Below are positions 1 through 8,056 of a stretch of DNA of 64,000 bases, in pieces (positions within the stretch are counted from its first letter, which is position 1; every line of letters starts with the position of its first letter). Under the pieces are notes generated by a model, which did no database searches, was not told the origin of the DNA, and was given only the letters and a program-made list of their open reading frames with translations. Source of the stretch: Paenibacillus bovis. Lineage in GTDB: Bacteria > Bacillota > Bacilli > Paenibacillales > Paenibacillaceae. A program made the translations under genes and the position numbers. The DNA lies in contig NZ_CP013023.1 in NCBI RefSeq assembly GCF_001421015.2, forward strand, positions 5,017,001-5,081,000, written 5' to 3'.

Positions 1-1134
1 TTCGAACACGCGATCTTCCAGCAGACGGGCAGCCGTGGTCAGACCTTTGGCAAATGTATCCATACCGGCTACATGAGCGATTACCAGATCTTCCGGTGTA
101 AAGGAAGGACGGCGTACTTTGGCATCAAAGTTAATACCGCCACGACCCAGACCACCATTTTGCAGCACTTCATACATGGTTGTTGTCGCTGCATACAGAT
201 CTACCGGGAATTCATCTGTATCCCAGCCGATCAGCATATCGCCTTGGTTCGCGTCGAGCGAGCCGAGCATGCCTTCTGTACGGGCTACACGCAGCTCATG
301 CTGGAACGTATGGCCTGCCAGTGTCGCATGGTTGGCTTCCAGGTTCAGTTTGAAATGATCGGTCAGATCATATTTTTTGAGGAAGGAAATCGCTGTCGCC
401 GCATCAAAGTCGTATTGATGCTTGGTCGGCTCTTTTGGCTTCGGCTCGATCAGGAACTGGGCATCAAAGCCGATTTCCTTGGCATAATCGACTGCCATAT
501 GGAACATGCGGCCCATATTGTCCTGCTCCAGTGCATAGTCTGTATTCAGCAGTGTCTCATACCCTTCACGACCGCCCCAGAATACATAGTTTTCCGCGCC
601 CAGACGCTTGCCGACTTCCAGACCTTTTTTGATCTGTGCCGCCGCATGAGCATATACATCGGCATTACATGTAGAAGCTGCACCGTGCATAAAGCGCGGA
701 TTGCTGAACATGTTGGCTGTATTCCACAGCAGTTTTTTGCCGGTTTGCTTCATATGTTGTTCAATCATATCGACAATCGTATCGATATTGTTGTAAAATT
801 CGCGAAGACTGTCTCCTTCGGGAGCGATATCCACATCGTGGAAACAGAAGTAAGGCATGCTCAGTTTGTCCATCAGCTCGAACAGTCCTTCGACGCGAGC
901 TTTGGCCAGGTCCATGCCTGTATAGGAGCCCCACGGACGGGAAGCGGTTTCAACACCGAATGGATCGGAACCACCGGCAACGAGTGTATGCCAGTACGCC
1001 ATACCAAAGCGCAGATGCTCTTCCATCGTCTTGCCCGCTACGATCTGGGACGGATTATAAAATTTAAAAGCATAGGGATTTTTGGATTGGACACCTTCGT
1101 AAGCTACTTTCTCAACATTTGCAAAGTAAGCCAT
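1..1134 (-). CDS. xylA: Xylose isomerase XylA (3' end cut by window edge)
   Basis: Catalyses xylose to xylulose in the cytoplasm. Translating the minus strand from the ATG at 1134 gives a protein starting [14 protein letters not shown] and 378 codons that remain open to the window edge; xylose isomerases are about 438 residues, so roughly 60 C-terminal residues lie outside. Family signatures are visible: [66 protein letters not shown] and [19 protein letters not shown], which carry the catalytic His and metal-binding Glu/Asp residues. A GGAGG-type ribosome site (GAGGAGG) lies just upstream. It is divergent from xylR and shares the control region 1238-1300 with it. Identification is secure; it is incomplete only because of the window. 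Confidence 0.97.
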   Translation of the reverse strand, partial: MAYFANVEKVAYEGVQSKNPYAFKFYNPSQIVAGKTMEEHLRFGMAYWHTLVAGGSDPFGVETASRPWGSYTGMDLAKARVEGLFELMDKLSMPYFCFHDVDIAPEGDSLREFYNNIDTIVDMIEQHMKQTGKKLLWNTANMFSNPRFMHGAASTCNADVYAHAAAQIKKGLEVGKRLGAENYVFWGGREGYETLLNTDYALEQDNMGRMFHMAVDYAKEIGFDAQFLIEPKPKEPTKHQYDFDAATAISFLKKYDLTDHFKLNLEANHATLAGHTFQHELRVARTEGMLGSLDANQGDMLIGWDTDEFPVDLYAATTTMYEVLQNGGLGRGGINFDAKVRRPSFTPEDLVIAHVAGMDTFAKGLTTAARLLEDRVFE

Positions 1135-1237
1135 TACATAAATCCTCCTCTTATGTGTTCATGGGCGTGAGATTTCGCGGCAGAACAGGTCGTCCATGAT
1201 CGGTTCAGCTGTCGGCTGCGCAAAATAACCGCTTGAA

Positions 1238-1251
1238 AGAAATCGTTTACA
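1238..1251 (-). promoter_or_regulatory. cre (CcpA) site at the xylA transcription start
   Basis: On the minus strand TGTAAACGATTTCT matches the cre consensus TGWAANCGNTNWCA at 13 of 14 positions. It sits immediately downstream of the predicted xylA -10 (1257-1262), around +1, where bound CcpA would block transcription. Catabolite repression of xyl genes is well known in Firmicutes; its operation here is inferred. Confidence 0.75.
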
Positions 1252-1256
1252 TCGTT

Positions 1257-1285
1257 ATCCTAACATATACAGAATACTTTGTCTA
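1257..1285 (-). promoter_or_regulatory. xylA promoter
   Basis: Minus strand -35 TAGACA (1280-1285), 17-bp spacer, -10 TAGGAT (1257-1262). The -35 lies inside the inverted repeat 1276-1300, so XylR binding would occlude it. Confidence 0.55.
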
Positions 1286-1300
1286 TTCATTAAACAAAGT
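1276..1300. promoter_or_regulatory. XylR operator candidate
   Basis: Perfect 7-bp inverted repeat ACTTTGT / ACAAAGT separated by 11 bp in the xylA-xylR divergent region. Size and A/T-rich TTTGT...ACAAA arms resemble the xyl operators of Bacillus-type XylR. It overlaps the xylA -35 and lies 31 bp before the xylR start, so it could also mediate autoregulation. Confidence 0.65.
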
Positions 1301-1330
1301 CTTAAAAAATCGGCTAAAGGGGTATTATTC

Positions 1331-2494
1331 ATGAAAATTACTGGAGACCAGGCACTCGTCAAACGTATCAACAAGTCGCTCGTACTGGACAGCATCCGCC
1401 AGCATGCACCATTGTCCCGTACCAGCGTCTCCCGGCTCACCGGGCTGAACAAGGCAACCGTCTCCAATCTGGTGCAGGAACTGATCGATGATCAACTGGT
1501 GCTGGAATCCGGTGAAGGCCAGTCCAGCGGCGGTCGTAAGCCGCTCATGCTGGAATTCAACCGGACAGCCGGTTATGCTGCTGGTGTAGAGCTAACCGTC
1601 AATGAACTGACGATTGTACTAACCGATCTGGAAGGCGAGATTATCGCGCGGCAGATGATGCCGCTGCAGGATCACCAGGTATCCACGACACTGGAGCTGA
1701 TGCAGCAGATGATGACCCGGTTGCTGACCGAGGTGCCTGCCTCTGTGCATGGACTAATCGGGATGGGCGTTGGTGTGCCTGGTATGGTCGATGCGCTTGG
1801 CAATGTGCTCTTCGCACCCAATCTGGGCTGGGAAGGTGTGCCGCTGCGCGTGGAGCTGGAGCAGCTGTTCGGACTGCCAGTTACGATTGATAATGAAGCC
1901 AATGCCGGCGCGATTGGCGAGCTGCAGTTCGGTGCGGGACGGCATGTACGCAATCTGGTCTATGTCAGTGTAGGTATGGGGATTGGCTCCGGTATTATTA
2001 TTGACGGTGAGCCGTACAAGGGAGCTCGTGGTTATGCCGGGGAAACCGGTCATATGTCAGTCGAGGCGTACGGTCTGCCCTGCTCCTGCGGCAGCCGCGG
2101 CTGCTGGGAACTATATGCTTCGGAACTGGCTTATGATCATGCGCTTCGTGATCCGCTGCTCGACAGTACGACCGCTTACTGGGTACAGCAGGCAGAATGG
2201 GACGAACCGGAAGCCATCGAGCTGTTTCGGCGGATCGGAGAATATCTGGGGATCGGAATTACCAATCTGGTCAATAGCTTCAACCCGGAGGTGGTTATTA
2301 TCGGCGGTCATATGCGTCAGGCGCAGCCGTGGATTGCACCGCATGTACAGACAGTTGTCTCCCAGCGTACCCTTCCCTATCACCGGCAAAAGCTGGTCAT
2401 CCAGTATTCCGAGCTTGGCGATCAGTCTGCCGTAATCGGTGCCGCATATGCCGCTATTTCACAATTTCTGGGACGGGTGCGAGTATCCGTGTAG
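1331..2494 (+). CDS. xylR: Xylose operon repressor XylR (ROK family)
   Basis: DNA-binding repressor of xylose genes, released by xylose. Of the 387 residues, the N-terminal ~80 form a winged helix-turn-helix (LSRTSVSRLTGLNKATVSNL is the HTH). From about residue 85 there is a ROK sugar-kinase-like domain with GVGVPGMVD, DNEANAGAIGE and the zinc-binding CSCGSRGCWE loop. The ATG is preceded by AAAGGGG. Length and architecture match XylR. Being divergent from xylA with a shared palindrome supports local control rather than another ROK role. Confidence 0.9.
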   Translation: MKITGDQALVKRINKSLVLDSIRQHAPLSRTSVSRLTGLNKATVSNLVQELIDDQLVLESGEGQSSGGRKPLMLEFNRTAGYAAGVELTVNELTIVLTDLEGEIIARQMMPLQDHQVSTTLELMQQMMTRLLTEVPASVHGLIGMGVGVPGMVDALGNVLFAPNLGWEGVPLRVELEQLFGLPVTIDNEANAGAIGELQFGAGRHVRNLVYVSVGMGIGSGIIIDGEPYKGARGYAGETGHMSVEAYGLPCSCGSRGCWELYASELAYDHALRDPLLDSTTAYWVQQAEWDEPEAIELFRRIGEYLGIGITNLVNSFNPEVVIIGGHMRQAQPWIAPHVQTVVSQRTLPYHRQKLVIQYSELGDQSAVIGAAYAAISQFLGRVRVSV

Positions 2495-2622
2495 TATCGC
2501 GGGTTCCGGGTTGTGCCTGCTCTGTTCCTTTCTTATATTAGGATCACGCAACAGAATAAATTTCTCCTCTGTCGTATAGCCATGCTGACGGATTGCTGAT
2601 TGTCTTTCTTCCAAATCTGTAG

Positions 2623-2641
2623 TATTCTAACAGCGTTAGAA
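2623..2641 (+). promoter_or_regulatory. Promoter -10 overlapped by a perfect palindrome, upstream of the Met-rich gene
   Basis: TTCTAAC-AGC-GTTAGAA (2625-2641) is a perfect 7-3-7 inverted repeat. It overlaps a possible -10 (TATTCT, 2623-2628) set 17 bp from a possible -35 (TTGTCT, 2600-2605). The arrangement looks like a repressor operator 56 bp before the Met-rich ATG. The regulator is unknown. Confidence 0.45.
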
Positions 2642-2696
2642 CCTAAGGTTATCAGCAGTACCGTAACATCAATACACTCATGAGGAGCTGAAAGCT

Positions 2697-2921
2697 ATGG
2701 AAAAGATGTGTATGCAAATGATGATGGGTATGTGTATGGAAGACATGATGAGCAAGATGAACAACATGAAGATGATGATGGAAATGTGCAGCAAAATGGA
2801 CATGAACATGAAGGATATGGGTATGAATACCGACATGATGATGACCAAGCTGCAGGAATGCGATGAGATGATGACCAATATGATGACGATGATGCGCGAT
2901 ATGAAACAAGCCAGCATGTAA
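2697..2921 (+). CDS. Methionine-rich small protein (32 Met in 74 residues), function unknown
   Basis: A 74-residue protein with 32 methionines (43%), including MMM runs at 8-10, 26-28 and 47-49, MM pairs at 17, 58, 62 and 65, and four cysteines at 5, 13, 31 and 55. Almost all other residues are charged or polar (D, E, K, N, T). There is no signal peptide or membrane segment, so it is probably cytoplasmic. AGGAG at 2683-2687 places the ribosome on the first ATG, and a hairpin plus terminator follow, as for a real monocistronic gene. MxxM/MxM spacing and Cys suggest soft-metal (Cu+/Ag+) binding or oxidant scavenging, but this is inference; I recognise no family. Confidence 0.7.
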   Translation: MEKMCMQMMMGMCMEDMMSKMNNMKMMMEMCSKMDMNMKDMGMNTDMMMTKLQECDEMMTNMMTMMRDMKQASM

Positions 2922-2950
2922 TTCACAATAGAATGTGAATACAGGCTGGC
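2910..2950 (+). terminator. Stem-loop overlapping the end of the Met-rich gene
   Basis: GCCAGC...ATTCAC pairs with GTGAAT...GCTGGC across a short loop, with one bulge. The 5' arm covers the last codons. The following sequence (TTGTCAT) is only weakly T-rich, so it may stabilise or attenuate the transcript rather than end it. Confidence 0.45.
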
Positions 2951-2976
2951 TTGTCATGTACAAGAAGATATATAGG

Positions 2977-3014
2977 GAGCCGTCTGCTGGGGCAGATGCG
3001 GCTCTCTTTTTTTA
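2977..3014 (+). terminator. Rho-independent terminator of the Met-rich gene
   Basis: GAGCCG-TCTGC pairs with GCAGA-(TG)-CGGCTC over a 4-nt loop, followed by a long T run (3005-3014). Confidence 0.8.
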
Positions 3015-3145
3015 TTTGTTATTGCATCATTTGCGATGTGAACGGTGTCTGCCTATGGTTATGCCGATTATAGGCAAGTAGCAGCTGCAGGTGCTGGCAG
3101 GCAGATAGATTATGCCTGGTTATACTGATGCGATTCTGTCAGGGT

Positions 3146-3502
3146 CTAGGGACAGGATTGCTCAGGGCTGTCCTGCTCTGTCGTCTCGGACTGGATCTGG
3201 CGGGATACATGGATGCGCTGAAGCTTGAGCTCCCACCACTGCTGAAGCAGCTGTTTTTTGGTCGGCTCATCGGTGCTGTGGCGAATATCTTGATACACTT
3301 GTATTAATTTATAATTGATACGGTCAAATTCTCTCCATAGATTCTCGGTAATCGCCCAATCGCTGGATGTATTCCAGTGAGACAGGCTGTCGAGAATCTC
3401 TTGCTGCCATTCCAGGTCGCCGAGCTGGATCGCATAATTCAGCAGATCCAGATAATCGTCATTGCGTTCTGATATTATTTCCTGAATACGATTCACAGTC
3501 AT
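3146..3502 (-). CDS. Small soluble protein of unknown function
   Basis: 118 residues, hydrophilic, rich in Q, E, W and L, predicted mostly helical (for example KKQLLQQWWELKLQRIHVSR near the C-terminus). No signal peptide, membrane segment or known motif. The ATG at 3502 is preceded by AAAGGTG at short spacing. It is monocistronic and has its own promoter with a palindrome at 3526-3542. I do not recognise a family; single-gene organisation and normal composition make it a credible gene. Confidence 0.6.
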   Translation of the reverse strand: MTVNRIQEIISERNDDYLDLLNYAIQLGDLEWQQEILDSLSHWNTSSDWAITENLWREFDRINYKLIQVYQDIRHSTDEPTKKQLLQQWWELKLQRIHVSRQIQSETTEQDSPEQSCP

Positions 3503-3525
3503 TCACACCTTTGCTTTCTTTTATA

Positions 3526-3558
3526 CCGAGTATTATACTCGGAATATAGGCAAATACA
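3526..3558 (-). promoter_or_regulatory. Promoter with palindromic operator for the 118-residue protein
   Basis: CCGAGTAT-T-ATACTCGG (3526-3542) is a perfect 17-bp palindrome that contains the minus-strand -10 TATAAT. A weak -35 (TTGTAT) lies 16 bp upstream. A protein bound to the palindrome would cover the -10. Confidence 0.5.
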
Positions 3559-3905
3559 ATAGTCTGGCTATGTGATTATGCTGCAGCCGGTTATAGATTT
3601 ATTGAATACATACATCGGTGCTTCTTGTTTTGTCTATAGATGATCCTGAAAATGATCAGGGGACTTGGCTATAGATCATACCGGTCACGACATCGACACA
3701 GACAGAGTAGCGAACCATACATGCTCACTCAATTGCTTAAAATTTGACGTAAAATCGCCTTATTTAGGATGAACCAGATTCGGCATTTTGATCTATAATT
3801 TCGTTATTGGTAATTGTAGGATATTCAAAAAAGGCTATCACGGCCACTATACAAACATATAAATAGATAGAGATCAACCATTTGTGAAACGGAGAGAAAG
3901 CGACC
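3559..3905. other. Intergenic region, no gene seen
   Basis: Divergent spacer between the 118-residue gene and the small membrane protein gene. AT-rich, with two similar CTATAGAT segments near 3640 and 3670 around a weak CCTG/CAGG hairpin. I see no gene, RNA or clear promoter box beyond the ribosome site GGAGAG just before 3906. Confidence 0.4.
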
Positions 3906-4103
3906 ATGAATTTCTGGGGAACTGCCGACATTTCGCTGCCTTTTTACTTTATGATGTTCTTATTCGCGCTCATCATTTTCCCCCTGCTCAGTCTGGGTGT
4001 GTTTAACTTCTCTCAGGCCAAGCGAAAAAAAGGCATGTCTTTGTTAATGGCCGGTTTGGGAATATTTCTGATTTTTCAGGCCATATCAAGTGTCTGGTTT
4101 TAG
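3906..4103 (+). CDS. Small two-helix membrane protein, function unknown
   Basis: 65 residues with two hydrophobic helices (about 10-33 and 44-62) joined by a basic turn QAKRKKG, which the positive-inside rule places in the cytoplasm. GGAGAG precedes the ATG and a strong terminator follows at 4163-4200, so it is a single-gene unit. No family recognised. Confidence 0.6.
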   Translation: MNFWGTADISLPFYFMMFLFALIIFPLLSLGVFNFSQAKRKKGMSLLMAGLGIFLIFQAISSVWF

Positions 4104-4162
4104 TATGGAAGATGTAAATGCCATTCATTGGCATAATGTAGACAATAACGTATAATCCAGAT

Positions 4163-4200
4163 AAAGCCAGTGACTCCCTATGGGCCACTGGCTTTATTTT
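4163..4200 (+). terminator. Terminator after the small membrane protein gene
   Basis: AAAGCCAGTG (4163-4172) pairs perfectly with CACTGGCTTT (4186-4195) and is followed by ATTTT. Because it lies before 4239, it rules out upstream ATG codons as starts for the next gene. Confidence 0.85.
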
Positions 4201-4238
4201 ATATAATTTTTCATATACATAATGTAAGGAGAATAGAT

Positions 4239-5357
4239 ATGCAAAAGATATCGGTATCTCTGCCTCCGCTGCATCCGGACCTGGGCACCATGATTGCCTG
4301 GTGCGCTGTCCCTGTTGCTACCGGAGAACAGCCGCTGCTGCTGGCATTTAATGAGCAGGCAGAGCTGTGGCAGATTGAGCTATTTACCGGACAGACTCGG
4401 CTGATTAGCCAGGTTGAATTACCGGCATTCCAGCCGGCTTATCCGGTTCAATTGATCGTTAGCCCATGTGGACGTGCCGCTGCTGTCTCCAACCGGTTTG
4501 GCAAATATGCGGTTGTGATTGAACTAGCCTCGGGCAATACGCTACTGTCACTGGAGCGCGGAGAGTATCACTACGACAAGTCTGTGTACCCTCTGGCTTT
4601 TATTATGAAAAAGGAACAGCTACTGCTGGTGTATGGGACAGATTGGAATCGGCTGGAGCTTATATCTCTTTTGCCGAAAATCCAGCCGCTCAGCGACCGG
4701 GATATCCCGGTTTCTCAATCAGAAGAGCAGGCAGCCAAAGCCAACGAACATTATTTGAATTATTTTCACGGGGAACTGTATGTCTCACCGGATGGGGAGT
4801 ATATCGCTGAAACTGGCTGGGTATGGGCACCTGTTGGTGTTAGTCGAATCTGGAGTAGTACGGCTTGGCTAAACAACGTGTGGGAGTCCGAAGATGGCGC
4901 TTCGCTCGATTCCATCTGGTATCCGCTGATTGACTGGGATCTCCCCATGGTATGGCTGGATTCTGAACGGCTGGCAATCTGGGGCCGGCTGGATGAGGAC
5001 TTGTTGGAAGAGGAAGATTGGGGACAGGAAGAGACACAGTCTGCAATTCTAATCTATAATGCTCGGCAGCGTGCTCGTCATGCGGTCATTACCAACGTCC
5101 CGGACTTTCTAACTTCTACAAATCTGCCTGATGTATTTGTCTATCCGCAAGCGCAGCTGGCTGTCTCCTCTACCGGCAAGCTGTTTGCCTGGGGACGCGA
5201 GGTGGATATGCAGGCATGGGATCTCTCTACCCTGCAGCCGGAGCCGCTGGATAGCCCATTCCAACCAGATCTGTATCATCCACAGGCTGATTTATTTCTC
5301 AAATTTGAAAAAGGTCTCATAGAGGCGTGGCAGTATGTAGCCACTGGAAAAGAATAA
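4239..5357 (+). CDS. Hypothetical protein with WD40/beta-propeller-like repeats
   Basis: 372 residues, no signal peptide. The chain repeats the pattern hydrophobic strand, SPDG/SPCGR-type turn, strand (VSPCGRAAAVSNRFGKYAVV, VSPDGEYIAETGWVW, VSSTGKLFAWGREVDMQAWD), typical of beta-propeller blades; a Trp- and Glu-rich middle section lies around 220-290. The start at 4239 is chosen because TAAGGAG sits 8 nt upstream and the in-frame ATG at 4170 falls inside the preceding terminator. No catalytic motif is visible. A scaffold or binding role would be usual for the fold, but the actual function is unknown. Confidence 0.6.
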   Translation: MQKISVSLPPLHPDLGTMIAWCAVPVATGEQPLLLAFNEQAELWQIELFTGQTRLISQVELPAFQPAYPVQLIVSPCGRAAAVSNRFGKYAVVIELASGNTLLSLERGEYHYDKSVYPLAFIMKKEQLLLVYGTDWNRLELISLLPKIQPLSDRDIPVSQSEEQAAKANEHYLNYFHGELYVSPDGEYIAETGWVWAPVGVSRIWSSTAWLNNVWESEDGASLDSIWYPLIDWDLPMVWLDSERLAIWGRLDEDLLEEEDWGQEETQSAILIYNARQRARHAVITNVPDFLTSTNLPDVFVYPQAQLAVSSTGKLFAWGREVDMQAWDLSTLQPEPLDSPFQPDLYHPQADLFLKFEKGLIEAWQYVATGKE

Positions 5358-5604
5358 ACAAACGTAACCAGCTATATCGGACGAATTTTATTATCGTTTA
5401 TACAGGAAAACACAAATAAAAAAACTTCCCACCAAAACGTCCGACACCAAAGTTTTAATGGAAACGCTCCAAAAAATTGGCAATAGAAATTGCTGGCAGG
5501 AAAATTCCCTACGAGAAAAGCTGTCGGTTACTCTTGCTTGCCATTACTATTCGTTACTATTACCAATCTTTATTTAATTGTATGAACTTTGAATTTGAAA
5601 AACC
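5358..5604. other. Intergenic region, no gene seen
   Basis: AT-rich spacer between convergent genes. It has A-tracts but no hairpin I would call for the upstream plus-strand gene, and no reading frame with a ribosome site. Confidence 0.4.
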
Positions 5605-5637
5605 AAAAAAGCTGCCTGAGTAAATCGGGCAGCTTTT
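5605..5637 (-). terminator. Terminator of trxB
   Basis: Minus strand AAAAGCTGCC / GGCAGCTTTT hairpin with a 10-nt loop and a T6 run; near-symmetrical, so it may also stop plus-strand transcription. Confidence 0.85.
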
Positions 5638-5680
5638 GAAGTTATATTCAATTCATTAATTATCTGGTCAGCTCATCGCA

Positions 5681-6622
5681 TTACAGAGTGACTGCGGCAT
5701 GCTCCAGTGCTTCGATATATTTCTCTGCATCCATCGCTGCCATACATCCGCTGCCTGCAGCAGTGATGGCCTGGCGATACTTGGTATCCTGCACGTCACC
5801 ACAAGCGAATACGCCAGGGATATTGGTCTCGGCAGTGCCCGGTGTAGTCACGATATAACCGTTCTCGTCCGTAGTGATCTGTCCGCCGAGGAAGCCGGTG
5901 TTCGGATGGTGACCGATCGCTACGAATACGCCGTGAGCCGGGATGACTTCTTCCTCGCCTGTTGCATTGTTGAGCACTTTCAGACCGGTCACACCCATAT
6001 CACCTGCTACTACTTCAACCGGCGTACTATTCAACGCCCACTCGATTTTCTCGTTGGCACGTGCGCGATCCTGCATGATTTTGGAAGCACGCAGCTCGTC
6101 ACGACGGTGAACCAATGTGACTTTGGAAGCAAAACGGGTCAGGAAACTGGCTTCTTCCAGCGCAGAGTCTCCGCCGCCGACAACGATGATTTCTTTATTC
6201 CGGAAAAAGAAACCGTCACAGGTCGCACAGGTACTTACACCGCGGCCGATATTGTCCTGCTCGTTCGGGATACCCAGATACTTGGCTGTTGCACCGGTAG
6301 AAATGATCAGCGTCTCGGTAACGATCTCGCCTTTGCCTTCGACCTGCAGCTTGAACGGACGTTCGGACATGTCTACACTGTTTACCCAGCCGGTAAAGAA
6401 TTCGGCGCCAAAGCGCTCGGCTTGTTTGCGCATATTATCCATTAGTTCAGGACCCATAATACCTTCCGGGAAACCGGGGAAGTTCTCGATCTCTGTAGTC
6501 GTGGTCAGCTGTCCACCAGGCTGTGGTCCTTCGATAACGAGTGGGCTCATGTTGGCACGAGCCAGGTAGATCGCAGCTGTCAGTCCCGCAGGACCAGTAC
6601 CGATAATAATAGATTTGTACAT
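5681..6622 (-). CDS. trxB: Thioredoxin reductase TrxB
   Basis: 313-residue flavoprotein that passes electrons from NADPH through FAD to thioredoxin. It has the N-terminal FAD motif [15 protein letters not shown], the redox-active dithiol CATC ([10 protein letters not shown], near residue 135), the NADPH motif [10 protein letters not shown] and the C-terminal [18 protein letters not shown]. The start at 6622 is set by GGAGG 7 nt upstream; the in-frame ATG 45 nt earlier lacks a ribosome site and would add non-homologous residues. Monocistronic with its own terminator. Confidence 0.96.
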   Translation of the reverse strand: MYKSIIIGTGPAGLTAAIYLARANMSPLVIEGPQPGGQLTTTTEIENFPGFPEGIMGPELMDNMRKQAERFGAEFFTGWVNSVDMSERPFKLQVEGKGEIVTETLIISTGATAKYLGIPNEQDNIGRGVSTCATCDGFFFRNKEIIVVGGGDSALEEASFLTRFASKVTLVHRRDELRASKIMQDRARANEKIEWALNSTPVEVVAGDMGVTGLKVLNNATGEEEVIPAHGVFVAIGHHPNTGFLGGQITTDENGYIVTTPGTAETNIPGVFACGDVQDTKYRQAITAAGSGCMAAMDAEKYIEALEHAAVTL

Positions 6623-6895
6623 GTGAATTCCTCCATATATATTATAATTTCGGTGCTGCTGCATCACCTGCTGTCTGCAATGACAACATTGGAAGTGATA
6701 AGACAGACACCCTTTGCCTCATAAAATAAAAGTATTATCTTACTACATTATTACTATGTTTATTATAGAATCTGGAAGTTATCTTTATTATACATGCCGT
6801 TAATTAAATTGTATACAATTTATTTGTTTTGAAGATATGTTTATTATGATTCCACTCGCTTCTCTAGTCAAATGAAGTTTTGATGAAACGCCAAA
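6623..6895. other. AT-rich trxB upstream region, no gene seen
   Basis: Contains the trxB promoter region (not resolved to clear boxes) and several T/A tracts. I see no gene. Confidence 0.3.
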
Positions 6896-6932
6896 AAGAT
6901 GAATTCTCCGGTCTCCCGTGGAATTCATCCTT
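6896..6932 (-). terminator. Terminator after the SDR gene
   Basis: GATGAATTC (6898-6906) pairs with GAATTCATC (6921-6929). On the minus strand it is followed by TTTTT. Confidence 0.75.
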
Positions 6933-7003
6933 TATCTGATTTCTATTCATCTATAAGGATATGAATGCAGTGAGTAGCTGTTATATATTAGTCATGTTGT
7001 TCA

Positions 7004-7816
7004 TTAATCGTAGACTTTACCCCAGCCATAACCCGCTTCTTCCGACACATCCTCCGGCATGCCTGGCAGAATCAGTCCGCCATCCACGCGTAGATTGATA
7101 CCTGTAATATAAGAAGCTTCGTCGGAAGCGATCCAGGCGATCGCTTCTCCGATATCTGCCGGTGTGCCCATACGCCCGAGCGGAATCTTTTTGCCGAGTG
7201 GTTCCTTGAGTGGGTCCTGTTCCAGACGATTGACTGTAGCTCCCGGTGCAATACAATTGACACGTATGCCATGCGGCGCCAGCTCCAATGCAATCGAAGC
7301 GCAGGAGCGGATCAGTGCAGCCTTCATACCGCCATAGATACTGTCACCCGGATAAGCTCGCTCGCCGCGGGAGGAAGTAATATAGATGATATTCCCCTGG
7401 ATATTGCGCTCGATCATCGCCTGTGCGGCATAGCGTGTAGCCAGAATCGGTGCGCGATAATCCAGATCGATCATCTGGTTCATCTGCTCTCTGTCAAGCT
7501 CGATCAGTGGCTTCATCGTGCCTCCGCCGGAATTGTTGACCAGCAGATCCAGTCGGCCAAAATGCTCTACCGCCTGGCGAATGGTCGATTCCACTTCATC
7601 CTGCCGGGTCAGATCGCTTTGAATGGTAAAGGGATCTGCTCCGTAAATATGGGCCAGCTCCTGGGCTACAGTCTCCATATCCTCTTCGTCCGAATGATAG
7701 GTTAGAGCGAGTCGATAGCCTTTTTGGGCCAGTACTTTGGCAATTCCTCTTCCGATTCCGATCGCTGCTCCGGTGACCAATGCGACTTTACGATGATCCT
7801 GTGGTGATTGCGTCAT
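7004..7816 (-). CDS. Short-chain dehydrogenase/reductase (glucose 1-dehydrogenase-like)
   Basis: 270-residue NAD(P)-dependent oxidoreductase of the classical SDR family. The Rossmann motif TGAAIGIG is at 15-22, NNSGG near 92, active-site Ser in ITSSRGERA and YGGMK as the YxxxK pair, then VNCIAPGA and a C-terminal RVDGG. The ATG at 7816 follows GGAGG at 8-nt spacing; the longer in-frame start at 7882 has no ribosome site. It sits downstream of, and in the same direction as, the uronate genes but is separated by 240 bp, so membership of that operon is uncertain. The substrate cannot be read from sequence. Confidence 0.85.
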   Translation of the reverse strand: MTQSPQDHRKVALVTGAAIGIGRGIAKVLAQKGYRLALTYHSDEEDMETVAQELAHIYGADPFTIQSDLTRQDEVESTIRQAVEHFGRLDLLVNNSGGGTMKPLIELDREQMNQMIDLDYRAPILATRYAAQAMIERNIQGNIIYITSSRGERAYPGDSIYGGMKAALIRSCASIALELAPHGIRVNCIAPGATVNRLEQDPLKEPLGKKIPLGRMGTPADIGEAIAWIASDEASYITGINLRVDGGLILPGMPEDVSEEAGYGWGKVYD

Positions 7817-8056
7817 AGTCGTCTCCTCCCAGGGGAATAGTATGTTCATCATTACCCCTGGGGCACGCCCATAAACGGACATGAATTATTCAATCGTCTA
7901 TCCAGCGTTTGCAGCAGCAGGCTTTTCCTGAACGGGACAGATGTGCCTTACAGGAAGCCGAAAAGCCATATGACTATGCTGGCAACTAGCAGCAAGTATA
8001 TCGTGTACTCTTTTATCTACTATTCGCTTCTCCGTTATCCCTATAGCTTTTTCTTT

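Noticed and set aside
73..1170. 365-residue open frame on the plus strand across the xylA region
   Set aside because: It is the antisense shadow of xylA; only the minus strand yields xylose isomerase motifs.
2652..2963. Very His-rich frame on the minus strand opposite the Met-rich gene
   Set aside because: CAT (His) is the reverse complement of ATG (Met), so a Met-rich gene necessarily mirrors as a His-rich frame. It has no ribosome site and the plus-strand gene has one, plus a terminator.
4170..4238. Longer N-terminus for the beta-propeller-like protein
   Set aside because: These codons lie inside the terminator hairpin of the preceding gene, and TAAGGAG points to 4239.
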